The notes beneath the pieces are model-generated. The model was given only the letters and a program-made list of their open reading frames with translations. It did not search any database and had not been told where the DNA came from. From Scedosporium boydii (lineage: Eukaryota; Ascomycota; Sordariomycetes; Microascales; Microascaceae), in assembly GCA_002221725.1 (NCBI GenBank), contig NJFT01000015.1, positions 124,001 to 188,000 on the forward strand: DNA of 64,000 nt. The letters are read 5' to 3'. Of this stretch, positions 21,301 through 33,580 are shown piece after piece. A program made the translations under genes and the position numbers. Every line of letters starts with the position of its first letter. Position 1 is the stretch's first letter.

Positions 21301-24300
21301 GGACGACGAAGCCCTCGAACAAAAACGAGTTGATCTCATCCACTCGGCGGCCACCGTCCTCCGAAAATCGGGCCTGGCCAAGTATGATGAAAAGACGGGG
21401 AAGCTACAGGCTACTGAACTGGGTCGTATTGCTTCTCATTACTACATCACCTACGGCTCGATGGATACCTACAACACCCTGATCCTTCCGGGCATTACCA
21501 CCATTGAGCTCTTCCGAGTATTCTCGCTCAGCGCCGAATTCAAGTTCATTCCCGTCCGACAAGACGAAAAGGTTGAACTTGCGAAGCTTCTTAGCCGAGT
21601 TCCGATCCCCGTCAAAGAGAGCATCGAAGAATCCCACGCCAAGATCAACGTTCTTCTACAGGCCTACATCTCTCGGCTTCGCCTGGAGGGTTTCGCTCTC
21701 ATGGCCGACATGGTTTACGTTACTCAATCTGCAGGGCGAATCTTGCGTGCCATCTTCGAAATCACCTTGAAGAAGGGCTGGGCTGATGTTGCAAAGACGG
21801 CCCTCGACCTATGCAAGATGGCCGAGAAGAGGATGTGGCCGACGATGACGCCACTTCGCCAGTTCCCCAGCTGCCCTCGTGACATCATCCAAAAGGCAGA
21901 ACGAGTTGAGGCCCCTTGGAGTGCATACTTCGATCTTGACCCTCCAAGGATGGGAGAACTCCTCGGTATGCCGCGACACGGCCGGACTGTTTGTGGACTA
22001 GTCGCCAAGTTCCCTAGACTGGAGGTGCAGGCCCTCGCGAAGCCCCTCACGAGGTCCATGATGCATATAACTCTAGAAATAACGCCAAACTTTGAGTGGG
22101 ACGATGAAGTCCACGGCGCGGCAGAGAGCTTTTGGATCATTGTCGAAGACTGCGATGGAGAGCGGATCCTCTACCATGATCAATTCATCCTCCGAAGGGA
22201 GTATGCGACGGCTGAAGATAACCGCCACGTCGTAGACTTTACCGTGGAAATTTTGGAACCCATGCCCCCCCATTACTTCGTCTCCTTGATTTCAGATCGA
22301 TGGATGGCCTCGGAAACTAAGCTTGCTCTCTCTCTTCTAAACCTCATCCTCCCAGAAAAGTTCCCGCCACATACTGAGCTCCTTAAGCTTCAGCCTCTCC
22401 CCGTGTCCGCGCTCAAGGTTGAACAATACGTCAAGCTGTACCCTAACTGGCAAAATTTCAATCCTATCCAGACTCAAACGTTCAATTCGCTGTACAGCAC
22501 TGACGACAATGTACTTGTCGCTGCGCCCACCGGATCCGGGAAGACTGTCTGCGCAGAATTCGCCCTTCTCCGTCACTGGGCGAAGAGCTCGGCCGGTAAA
22601 GCCGTATATATCGCCCCCTACCAAGACCTTGTTGACATACGGTTGCGCGACTGGGAGAAGCGGCTTAGCCATCTGCGTGGCGGCAAGTTGATTGTGAAGC
22701 TCACGGGCGAGACAGCAACCGATCTTGACCTGCTCAACAGGGGCGACTTGGTCTTGGCCACACCATCTCAGTGGGACGTTCTGTCGCGCCAGTGGAGGCG
22801 GCGCAAGAACGTCCAGCTGGTCGAGCTTCTCCTTGCCGACGAGCTGCATCTCCTAGGAGAGAATCTTGGGTACGTCTACGAAGTCGTCGTGTCCCGGATG
22901 CAGTACATCAGTGGCCAGACGGAGCGCCCTCTGCGAACGGTGGCTCTCAGCGTTTCCCTCGCGAACGCGAGAGATTTTGGGTCTTGGATCGGCGCGAAGA
23001 AGCACGACGTGTACAACTTCAGCCCGCTTGTCCGCCCCCTGCGACTCGAGCTTCATCTCCAATCCTTCTCAATCCCCCATTTCCCTTCTCTCATGTTAGC
23101 AATGGCGAAGCCCACCTACCTTGCCATCACGCAAATGTCGCCGAATCAACCGGCCTTGGTTTTTGTCCACAGCCGAAAGCAGACTCGGCAAACGGCTCGA
23201 GATCTTCTTGCAGCCTGTTATGCGGATGACTACGAAGACCGCTTCCTTAATGCTGAAGGCGACCAGCTCAAGCGCATTCTCGATCACATTGACGAGGAAC
23301 CTCTCCGTGAAGCCCTATCTCATGGTGTCGGCTACTACCACGAGGCTCTCAGCCAGAGCGACCGGCGCATCGTCAAGCATCTCTATGATAGAGGAGCTAT
23401 TCAGGTCTTGGTCGCGTCTCGGGACGTTTGCTGGGAGCTGGACTGCACTGCCCACCTAGTGGTGGTCATGGGCACTCAGTATTTCGACGGACAAGAACAC
23501 CGCTATGTGGACTATTCTATGAGCGAGGTCCTACATATGTTCGGCAAGGCCTTGCAGCCTTTAGAGAAGAAGAGCCGCGGCGTGCTCATGGTACCAGCAG
23601 TGAAGCGAGAGTTCTACAGCAAGTTCTTGAGGGAGGCGCTTCCGGTAGAGTCGCACGTTCCCGACAACCTCCACGATACGTTTGTCACTGAGATCAGCAC
23701 AAAGATGATCCAGTCGGCCGGCGATGCTGTCAACTGGACCACCTTCACCTATTTCTACAGGCGCCTGCTTGCCAACCCAAGCTACTACGGTCTCAGCGAA
23801 CTAACGGATGACGCTCTTGGTCGCTTCATTTCTGACCGGGTGGAAGAGACGTTCAGCCAGTTGAACGAGGCGAAGATTATCGAGTACGATGAAGAGGACG
23901 GCTCCGTCGTGCCCTTGAACGCAGCCATGATCGCAGCATACTACAACATCTCCTACGTGACCATGGAAACCTTCCTTCTCTCGCTCACTGGTCGCACGAA
24001 GCTCAAGGGAGTGCTCGAGGTTGTGACGTCCGCCACCGAGTTCGAGGCTATCCAGCTAAGGAGACACGAGGGCGGAATTCTACGGCGTATATACGAGAAA
24101 CTGCCCGTCAAGATGTCGGGAGACGTCAACCTGGACTCGGCGCATTTCAAGGCTTTCGTCCTGCTTCAAGCACACTTTTCAAGGCTCCAGCTCCCTGTCG
24201 ATCTCATCAAGGACCAGGAGGTTATCCTATCCAAGGTGCTCGGCCTTCTCAGTGCAGCCGTCGACATCCTTTCTTCGGAAGGACATCTCAATGCCATGAA

Positions 24301-25025
24301 TGCCATGGAAATGTCACAGATGGTGGTACAGTCCATGTGGGATCGCGATAGCCCGCTCAAGCAGATCCCTCACTTTACGGACGATACTATCAAGGCCGCC
24401 AATAAGTTCGGGTATGTGGAAACAGACTATAGCTACCCTTTTGTCCCCCTTGCCCCAAAGAAAACATGCTAACCAACGTCCCGCTCGTAGAATTAAGGAC
24501 ATTTTCGATTTCATGGAGGCGATGAATCCTGAAGAGAACCCCGATTACAGCTCGCTGGTCAAGGCCCTGGGTCTCACCAACAATCAGCTGGCACAGGTTG
24601 CCGACTTCACGAACAACAAGTACCCTGACATCGAGATGGAGCACGAGATCGAGGACGAGGACGAGATCCGCTCGAACGAGCCGGCGTACTTGAACATTAG
24701 GATCCAGCGCAACGTTGAAGAGGATGACGAAGTGGACCCGACGGTCCATGCGCCATTCTACCCGGCGAAGAAGATGGAAAATTGGTGGCTGGTTGTCGGT
24801 GAAGAGAGCACCAAGAGCCTTTTGGCGATCAAGAGGGTGACAATTCTGAGGAAGCTTGACGTAAAGTTGGAGTTTACGGTACCTACAGAGGGCAAGCATG
24901 ATCTGAAGCTCTATCTCATGAGTGACAGTTATATGGGCGTGGATCAAGAACGGGAGTTTACTGTCACGGCAGCAGAGGGTATGGACGTTGACGAAGAGGA
25001 CGAGGAAGACGAGGATGAAGAGTAA
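18353..25025 (+). CDS. BRR2: Pre-mRNA splicing helicase BRR2 (U5 snRNP, SNRNP200)
   Basis: Ski2-like RNA helicase that unwinds U4/U6 during spliceosome activation. Exons 18353-24411 and 24491-25025 (intron 24412-24490, branch GCTAAC) encode 2197 residues, the family length. The order is: an N-terminal regulatory region with an acidic EEEEEE stretch near residue 245; cassette 1 with Walker A APTGSGKT (~541), DEIH (~653) and SATLPNF (~690), then a winged helix and the first Sec63 unit; cassette 2 with Walker A APTGSGKT (~1391) but DELH (~1494) and SVSLANA in place of the usual SAT motif; then the second Sec63 unit and an acidic tail (DVDEEDEEDEDEE). The second cassette is thus degenerate, as in known BRR2, where only the first is the active helicase. 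The start lies in a good context (ccaccATGgcc). Confidence 0.97.
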
Positions 25026-26462
25026 AAAGACGAAAACGACGCAGGCTCAGTTGGTTGATTAAGAGGGCTTGGCCGCGATGGTCCCCAGTGTATAGAATTC
25101 GTGTGGTAAGAGCTTGCGAAGCATGATAAATAAAAAATGGAAAGGCAATGTTCATTGATTTTAGGGTATTCAAAAGCTCGGCGACCACTTCGTTGTCACA
25201 AAGTTCGGTGGTGAATTGTTTGGAGGCTGGAAGCAACTTGATAAATGGGGTGGCTGGTGATTGGTCGGCAGGCGGCCAATGGGTGCGATGAGTTGGCGTG
25301 AGATCATATTGGCGACGTCGCAGAACGAGGAAACGCAAGCGCCCACCCACATACTCTCTGCCTGCTACGGCGATCTTGGTACGAGGCCGGCGATGGCACA
25401 GTTCGGCGGCTACGGGCTGGCATATTCAAAGAGCAGTTTCCTGGGGGAAGGGAGTGGAAATGCAAGGTAGAGAGATGATGGTCTCTCCATCAAGTATTCT
25501 GTCATTGATGAGCACTGGCGATGGCGATGGCGATGGCGATGGTGATATATCTGGGCCGGCGGTGAGAAAGGTAAACGGAAGGAGGCACGTCGCCATCCTC
25601 CCATCAGGTCCTGCACCTCGGAGCCATCTCCGGCGCAAACTGCTCCTTCTCTGGCATCTCGATGGGAGACTGTCTCGGCCGGCTCCTGCCCGGCTTGGGC
25701 TAAAAACTACCTCGTCCTGCAAGACTCACCTTCCTCATACATTAGATGAATCACTCTTGACAGAGACACCTGGTGGTACTGGTAGCGCTGGTAGTACTTT
25801 TAGGTACTCTTGTCATCCCCATCTGTCCTGTCCATGAAGCTACAATGTGCAAGTACTGCCAAGGTATTTGGCGTAACATTGGTGCCCCTTCATGGCAATT
25901 GCCCCAGCTTCCTTTCTAGAGTCAGGCTCACTTGTACCGGATTTGTATCAAGGACAAGTGGATGGGAAACTCCAAGCCAAAACTGTATTAATTGACTACT
26001 TCTTCTGGTGCATGCATGTCACGTGCCCTGCCTCCATCCCCCATCAGCTCACTCACTGCCAAAGTGCTGCAGTACCAAAGTCTTAACCTTGTCTTATTAT
26101 TACGAACTTCTCTTTTTCTGACGAAAATCCTCGCATCCCTCCTTGTCCCGATCGCCTCTTTTTTTAACCCTGCACTACTCTTCCTTTTCCTTGCAGACCT
26201 TCACCACACCACAACATCATCACAAGGGCTGCTGGTGCAATTGCCACAAATCCATAGTGGATTGTTTGCACCTTGTCCCAAGATCCTCATCCTCTCCCCA
26301 GCCTCCCCAGCTTATTTGAGAGCACGCTAATCACGCGAAGCAAAGCCTAACGCGTAGTCCTACCTTATTTATTTATCCTCCACACCTCTACTTCACCCCA
26401 ACACCTGGTAGCTTCAGCATTGCGCCTTAACTGATCGCATTGCCGTTGCGAACACCAACACA
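25026..26462. other. Intergenic, BRR2 3' flank and PWWP gene 5' region
   Basis: About 1.4 kb. It contains a short TGGCGA tandem array (25516-25546) and a pyrimidine-rich leader from about 26030 to 26460. A 179-codon frame at 25298-25837 has no domain and takes its GDGDGD stretch from the repeat, so I do not accept it as a gene. Confidence 0.5.
25516..25546. repeat. TGGCGA hexanucleotide microsatellite
   Basis: Four perfect copies of TGGCGA followed by one TGGTGA copy. It is intergenic and probably a slippage product; one C-to-T difference marks the last copy. Confidence 0.85.
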
Positions 26463-28777
26463 ATGTCGTCTCCTGAACCATCCACCGACAAGAAGGACGT
26501 CACTTCTGCGACTGCGCCCGATGTCACTGAAGCTCCTGAAGCTAAGGAGGAGCAACCAAAGGTTGAGGCTACCAAGGAGGCCGAGTCCAATGCTGAAGCT
26601 GATGCTTCTAAAGGTATGTCTTGATATACACATCGTTCTTCTCGCGCTCTTGCCATTCGGTCTCTACCTAATCGCCCTGGCTCTCTCTATCTCTGGCGCC
26701 TCTACGTCTCAATTGAGGATGGCGCAGCCTCCGCGTCGACGGATCCACTCCAACTCGCGTCCAGGCCCATGCATCCCTTGCCCTCCCCGTCAAGTCTTTC
26801 GTCGCATCGCGTTGATATTACTGCGCTCGCTATTTGTTCATTGATTGACACGCTTTCTGGTTTAGATGACACTTCGTCGGAGAAGCCCACCGAGCCGGCC
26901 GAGGCCAAACCCGACACCGAGAAGGCCGAGCCGAGCAGCGCCGAAAAGAAGGACGAGGAAGCCGATGTCGAGATGAAGCATGCCGCCACCGAGGGCGGAG
27001 ATGCCACTCCTGCTACCGACGCGAAAGAAGAGGCGGCGGCCGATAAGACCAAGGCGGCGCGTCGCAAGTCGACCGGTGCCACCGAGAAAGGCAAGAAGCT
27101 CAACAGGAAGCAGTCCAAAGCCCGCATTACGAACCTGAATGCCCAGCCTGGCGATCATTACCTCGTCAAGCTTAAGGGATTCCCTCCTTGGCCCGCCGTT
27201 ATCTGCGATGAAGTCATGCTTCCCCAGCTTCTTCTTACGACGCGACCCGTCACTGCCAAACGAGCCGATGGCACATACCGCGAGGACTTCGCCGACGGAG
27301 GCAAGCGAGTCAATGATCGCACATTCCCCGTCATGTACCTATATACCAATGAATTGTAAGTTTTCCTGTGCCCTAGGGCATCCCTTTACGACGCGCAGAC
27401 TTACCACGACTGCCGCCGTCCGTCTCTTCACTACCCACCACGATACTCCATTCCGCCCCTCGCTCTGAGTTTTCTGCCATGATTCTGAAGATTATCGATT
27501 TATTGTGGTCGAAACGCTAACCGTGTATCGTTCCGTGGCATAGTGGTTGGGTTCCCAACACGTCTCTTCAGGAGCTGTCACCCGAGCAAGCTTCGGAAGC
27601 CATCAACGACAAGATGCGAAAGGATTTGCAGGCTGCCTACGAGTTGGCTGCGGAGGGCCATGACCTCGATTACTACAAGGACCTGCTTCAACAGTTCCAG
27701 GAGGAACTAGTTGCCAAGGAAGAGGCCAAGAAGTCGAAGAAGTCCAAGGCCGCAGTCGCTGATAGCATGGATATTGACGAAGTCGAGGAAGCGACGCCTG
27801 CTAAGAAGTCGAAGAAGCGTAAGGCAGAAGATGAGACTGCCGTGAGTGCCCCAGCGACCTCCGCCGTGGACAACCATAACGATCCATTTCCGGTCGCGCT
27901 AACAGGACTCCTCTAGACCCCTCAACGAACCGACTCGGTGAAGAAGCCCAAGATTAAGCTCTTGAATTCCGCCGCCAAGGCGTCGAATGGCGGTGCCACA
28001 CCTAAGCCCTCCAAAGAACAGGCTGCCCCCAAGCCGTCCAAGTCTAAGTCGAAGCCCAGCAAGCCAGCAGAAGAGACCAGGAGGCCTGAGCTGACCCCTG
28101 AGGAACGCCACGAGAGGAAGTCGGTAAGTACTATTTAATTCCAGTCATCCACGTCTCGTCCTGTTGTTTCCCATGTCATTTGCTGATGCGTAGTCTACAG
28201 AAGGAAGTGTTGTATCTTCGACATAAGCTTCAGAAGGGTTTCTTCCCTCGCGACGCGGTGCCCAAGGAAGAGGATATGCAGTTCATGAGTGAATTCTTCA
28301 CGAGACTGGAGAGGTTTACGGAAATGGACGCGAGCATCCTCCGAGCGACCAGGATTTACAAGGTCCCCCGTGCCATCCTTAGAATGGAATCAATCCCCAG
28401 GGAGGAGGAATTCAACTTCAAGTCTCGCTCCCAGGGTCTCCTTGATCAGTGGAATAAGCTTTTGGCTGCCGAGCCAGCACCGGTCGAGGGTGGTTCTAAC
28501 GGCGTGAACGGGAAGGAGGAGAAGAAGGCGGTTAAGCCCGAATCTAACGGAGCTGACGAGAAGGCTGAGAAGGCGTCGGCGGATGAGAAGACCGCGACAG
28601 AGCCCGCCGAGAAGAAGGAAGACGTTGCTGATACAAAGGGCAGCGAAGCCACCGAGGAGGAGGAGGTAGGCACCTAACCCACCACCCATCCATCCCCCTT
28701 ACTAGTGCACTTTTCAGTTACTGACAACCCGATTACCATAGACAAAGGCCCCTGCTGCCGTCGAGGCCTCGGCTTAA
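26463..28777 (+). CDS. PWWP-domain chromatin protein (Pdp3/LEDGF-like)
   Basis: Exons 26463-26613, 26866-27355, 27544-27841, 27917-28123, 28201-28665 and 28742-28777 give 548 residues. An acidic Lys/Glu/Ala-rich N-terminus is followed by a PWWP domain from about residue 135 (GDHYLVKLKGFPPWPAVI; here the motif reads PPWP) to VMYLYTNEFGWVP. A basic region with KKSKKRK nuclear-localisation-type clusters comes next. Then a helical module (KEVLYLRHKLQKGFF to MESIPREEEFNFKSR) resembles the integrase-binding/TFIIS-N-like fold, and the tail is acidic. PWWP domains bind methylated H3K36 nucleosomes, so a role like Pdp3 of the NuA3b acetyltransferase is plausible but inferred. If the last intron (28666-28741) is retained, the protein ends EEEEVGT instead of EEEETKAPAAVEASA. 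Confidence 0.88.
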
Positions 28778-29996
28778 AAGGAATTCCTTTTACGTATGGT
28801 TGAAGTCGAAATACCCAACCCATCATTCTTTCATGTGCCGACCGCAACGAAGATAAATGATCGGAATACAGTGTCCACAACCTCACGATAAGAAAAACAG
28901 AAAAGAAAAATAAACAAAAAGGCATTGGAAGGGCCAGTTAATGATGTCTTGGTCATCAAGGATCCGGGGATCCGGGGGCGCGGTCTTTATTTTTGTCGCT
29001 TTCAAGTTCGGCCCCATTCAGGCGTTTGAGGAAACCAAATTGATTTTTGTATTCAAAGGTGCTTTGTGTTCTTGGTCGTTGTGGATTTTGTTTCCTCCCT
29101 CGTTTTCTTTTTTGATTTTCTCTTTTCTTTTCCCAACATTCCACGTCAGTTGTTTTGATGGTCTTTGTTTGACTTTTTCTCATGCTTTGTCAATTCTGAT
29201 TTCTGTAAATTACAAAACGGTCGATGGATCTTTGACATACGCGCCTGGGAACGGAGGGAGGCGGATTATTCTATGGGGGGTATGGCGAGGGTACGGGTTT
29301 TGACTGTCTGGGCACGTTTGCAAGTGCCGGTGAGCCAGAGCGCGGGTGATTCTATGCGAGGCTGGCCGAGGCACAAGAGGAAAGTTACTGTCGCTCTTCG
29401 TCGACGATGCCAGTCACTTGGCGTTGGAAATGGTCAGGCAGGGGAGGGGTGAAGCTGGCCTGAAATGTGGATTTCACGGACAGCAAGCCCCCCGGCGTGT
29501 CGAGGAGAGGTGATCGGACGGTTTCGCTTTGCCTGTCCCCGCGAGCGAGTGGCCGCCTGGTTTCTCACAAGAGTATAAAGTCTTGTTCGCTGGTCCGCTC
29601 GGTCGCGGACTTATGGCAACAGGAGTAGTAGCAGCGAGTTTCTATATATATTCTCATACATTACGAACGATACAAGAAAGCAAATGGTGTTTGATGATTT
29701 ATCTCCGTCTTAAATATCTTCGAGCTTGCTCGTATCGCTGTCTTTGTGAGTTGAAGATGATCTCGATATTGGCCGTCTTTTGCGCACTGTGTAATTCCCC
29801 GCAATCTCCATGCATTGAAGGGCAAAAGGTGATTTTCGCACACTGTACGTGTTCCCTTCTTGCTTCCTGTTGCGCGTCCCAAGCTCCACATTCAACCTCC
29901 TGTGTTAGATTTGCTCAAGCTTGTTGCGAGGCGCCTCGCTCAATCACTGTAATATTCTTGCTCAAGTTTTCTTTTCTCTAATACTCTATAATCATC
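28778..29996. other. Intergenic, ORC3 upstream region
   Basis: 1.2 kb. T-rich and A/T-rich runs occur at 29091-29135. A 150-codon frame at 29529-29981 starts MPVPASEWPPGF, has a hydrophobic segment and is Cys-rich at its end, but matches nothing I know and sits immediately before ORC3; it is left out. Confidence 0.5.
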
Positions 29997-32626
29997 ATGT
30001 CAGATGTCGAATCCCGTGCAGGTGACCAGGAGGACCACCAGGTAAAATCACCCCCTTGTTAAGCCATACCTCTCAAGCCAATCGTTAATGAAAGTGATAG
30101 GCCGCCTATGTCTTCGACCCTTACGAAGGAGATGCGAGGCCAGAAAGGCCAGCAAAAAGGCGTCGTACATCCAAAAAGGGCGCGACTCCGAAGGGGAAGG
30201 CTGCAGCTGCTGAGGCGGCAGTGCAGAAGCGGTCTCATTTTGTACCACTGCTGCAGGGGAAGGAGAAGCCGGAAACAGTTCAGCGGAGGGAGAAATTGTT
30301 CCGAGAGACGTGGTCGAGGGTCGAGGGTCGCATCAAGGCAAGAACTCCTTTTCTATGTATTCTTTTGAGTTGGGTGGGGTGTGGAAAGACGAACTAACAG
30401 GACTACTGTGAAGCGCATGTTGAGAGATGCGAATAGTGCTACGCTTGAAGATGTCGGTTCTTTTGTTGAGACAGCCAAGGACAACCGGTAAGCCGTTTTC
30501 AAACTACCATTTCGATATTATATTTTTAACAATGGAGTTAGATCCGACAAGATCTCGTGTGCCTTCGTGGTGACGGGACCAAACCTCGCATCTCAAGACC
30601 TACTCTTTGAGCAACTTGAAGAGAGTCTTCTTGCGTCCCCGGCGAACAAGTTTGTGAGACTGAGATCGGCGGATGCGACGAATATGAAAGCTACGTTGAA
30701 GAAGATTATCCAGGACATTACGTGCAAGGCATCCGATGAAGAGGACGGGCAGTTGATGATTGGGAAATCCGTGAGTCCCCCTTTCTCCCTCTTTCTTCCA
30801 TGTCTGTAAGGGCTTTTTATTTTTTTTTAGCAAATAGAGCTGGCTAACACGATTACGCTTCCCTAGAATCGAAAGTATCTAAATTATGACCTAGCGGCCG
30901 TCCACGCGCTTATCAAGGCACAAGGCGGCTGCGACCACGTATTCATCGCCTTTCAGGACAGCGAGGGTTTTGATAGTGCGCTCCTGTCCGACCTCATTCT
31001 CGTTTTCAGGTAAGTTAACGATATCCCAAACATTCTTGCCACGGAGTATGATGAATCTGACAGGATCCAAGCAACTGGCCGCAAATACCCTTCACGCTTC
31101 TCTTTGGCGTAGCCACCTCTGTAGAACTCCTCCAAGGCCGGCTCCGCAAGTCTGTTTGTGAGCACCTCCATGGAACAGAGTTTGACGTCACACAAGGGAC
31201 TAGTGTCTTGGAGGATATCATCATCAAGACGGCCGTGACTTCTCTCGATATTCCCCTGCTCGTTGGGGGATCTTTGCTTGAGACCATGATCAACCGGCAG
31301 TACGAAAAGGTCTCCGGTGTTCAGGACTTCATTAGTGCACTGAAGGTATGCTTGTGCTTCCCTGTTCGGCTTCCTGCGGGGGGCCTAGTTCACTTTCTAA
31401 AGGAATATATTACTGACCAAGCATACTCATAGTATGCTTATATGTGTCACTACTACGCCAACCCCCTGAGTGCTTTTGAAGGAGTGGAATACTTTGAAAA
31501 GTTGGAATGGATTCAGCCAGAACATTACCAAGCGCTTCGATCCTTGCCCTCCTTTGCCAAACATATCGAGAAGCTCCTCGATGCGAACAACAGTCGCTCA
31601 CGTGAACAAGTTATAGAGTGGCTTAGAGATGACGATTTTCTAATCGGCGAAGCCAGAGCAGAACATGGCGTTGGGCATGGCAAGGCTCTATACGTCGTAG
31701 ACCTTCATCGAGCCGCATCGTTTCTGGCGGCTCTAGGCTACCACAAAGGGAGATACGCTACGATCATCGTGGAGATGTTAAATCGAGGTATCGATCTTAC
31801 CGATGACCATGAGGCGATCATTGCACTCCGAAAGATGGATCCGGATCGCATCATCTCAGCTATGAATGACATGCGTACTGCGCTAAGCCAGAACAACTAT
31901 GACGATGTCCCCGCCAATGAAGACTCTAATCTCAGAGATGCGCTCGCCCACGAAGCCCACGCGGATGAGAACGTACGCGACGATTTGACAAGGTGGATTG
32001 ACCGGTCCGAGAAGCTCCTAGCGGAAGCAAAAGAAGAAGGCCACACATTACGCAGCAAATATAGTGGCCAAACCAAGATTGTGAGGACAACCGTCGTGGC
32101 TCAAAAGGTGCAGCTCAGCCACGATTCAGCAGCTCTCACCGAAGTAGACGAAAAGTTTACCAAGATTGTCGACAACCTCGTCTCGGCCGTCAAGCTCGTG
32201 GCGAGCATAGCGCCGCCCACACATTCCCCATTCCATGAGATATGGTACTACGACTCGAGGATACCCCACAAAGAAGTCTTCACCCCTCGCCTCCGCGCCG
32301 TCTTCGAACGCGCCCTCGCGCGACCGCGTGATTATCTCGGCTGCCAATGTTGCGGCGATGGAAGTGACGGTGGCGAGGCCATATCGCCTCTATCGCCACC
32401 TGCGTCGATCTTGTACCACTTCTACCAAGAGGCTGGAAGCTTGATTAATGTTGCCGATATGTGGACAGCATTCTTCGGCGTGATTGCTACGGATGCCGGG
32501 GACGATGCGGATGAGAGGGCGGCGTTGGCTTTGTTCTATCAGGGTCTTGCCGAGTTGAAGAGCTTGGGCTTTGTGAAGCCAAGTAAGAAGAAGACGGACC
32601 ATGTTGCTAAGTTGAAGTGGTTGTGA
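29997..32626 (+). CDS. ORC3: Origin recognition complex subunit 3
   Basis: Subunit of the six-protein ORC that binds replication origins and loads MCM. Exons 29997-30041, 30101-30337, 30414-30487, 30542-30770, 30867-31009, 31072-31345 and 31433-32626 encode 731 residues. A basic N-terminus (KRRRTSKKG) precedes the AAA+-like domain (ISCAFVVTGPNLASQDLLFEQLEESL; no intact Walker A, as expected for Orc3). DHVFIAFQDSEGFDSALLSDL and IPFTLLFGVATSVELLQ follow. The C-terminal winged helix ends FYQGLAELKSLGFVKPSKKK. Intron 2 (30338-30413) has a GC donor (AAG|GCAAGA), and introns 2 and 5 use AAG acceptors just downstream of a nearer CAG. All joins keep frame and give continuous family-like sequence. Confidence 0.92.
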
Positions 32627-33580
32627 GGGGGCGAGGAGCCGGGACTCGAGGATTTGAGAGTGTCTCGAGCATTGTTTGTCTTCTTTGACGGGAGTTGTTA
32701 TTTATATTTACTATTGAGATAGCGATTCGGATCAATGCCGCGCATTGTTTATGACTGTGCCGGGATGAGTCCATTGTTTGTTTCCTTTCAGTGACTGGAA
32801 GGAGATGCCGTTTGTTTGACAAGGCGATGTCCATCCTCAGTTCTCCAAAGGATTCTATCTTCTTCTTCTTCTTCTTCTTCTTCTTCTTCTTCTTCTTCTT
32901 CTTCTTCCTCCCCAGGGATTCCTCACCATGTATATATGATCCAGCACCACTTTCACGCCCTTTTTACACAGATATTTATAGCAAAGCCAAGTTCGTCATT
33001 GGGGAACGGCCACTATGACATTCCCTCTGTGGAAGGAGAGAACGGGTTCGGATTTTTAAACAAAAGATATGCATGGTTCATGCCGTAGATGAGAATTCCC
33101 ACCATTGAAAGAAACAACAATGAGCCACAATAGCTATAAAAAACCAGTCACTCCTGCCGTCTCTGTTTCCCGGTTTCCTCGTCTCTCTTCTATGAACCTC
33201 ATTCAGCTTCAGCTCCTTTGCTGAACCTCACCCTCATAGCACTAGACTGGGAGACCAAACTCAACAAGCATCTCTTTCTACATTTTACTTCTTTTAGCCT
33301 TGACGTCCCGCAACCACGCTATCGAGGACGGTTTCCAGTCTACGAGGACGAGCGAGCTTCCATATACCCAGACGATATACACATCGTTAAGGCGGCCTAA
33401 TACAGCCCCAAAGATTTCCTGACTTTCCTGACTGTAAGTTCTCCGTCGCTATCTGCATCAGAGAATCCCCTTCCAAAGCAGCCTACTAAACAAGACTGAC
33501 ATAGATCTTCTCTATATTCAACCTCCCTCAGACAAGCCAACGCGCCCAGCACCAAAAAACCGAACAAAAATACCACCACC
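32627..33580. other. Intergenic with TTC microsatellite
   Basis: 954 bp between ORC3 and a small plus-strand gene. Apart from the microsatellite at 32858-32907 it has a pyrimidine-rich leader at about 33150-33230. A possible intron-containing 5' UTR of the next gene cannot be excluded. Confidence 0.45.
32858..32907. repeat. TTC/GAA trinucleotide microsatellite
   Basis: About 16.7 perfect copies of TCT (TTC), 50 bases, 230 bases downstream of the ORC3 stop. It is a polypyrimidine/polypurine tract that could be length-polymorphic. Confidence 0.95.

Noticed and set aside
25298..25837. 179-codon frame between BRR2 and the PWWP gene
   Set aside because: Its GDGDGD stretch comes from the TGGCGA repeat, and the rest is Arg-rich noise with no similarity to a known fold.
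29529..29981. 150-codon frame just before ORC3
   Set aside because: Hydrophobic and Cys-rich with no recognisable motif, and the ATG of ORC3 follows immediately; could be a leader region. Not supportable without transcripts.
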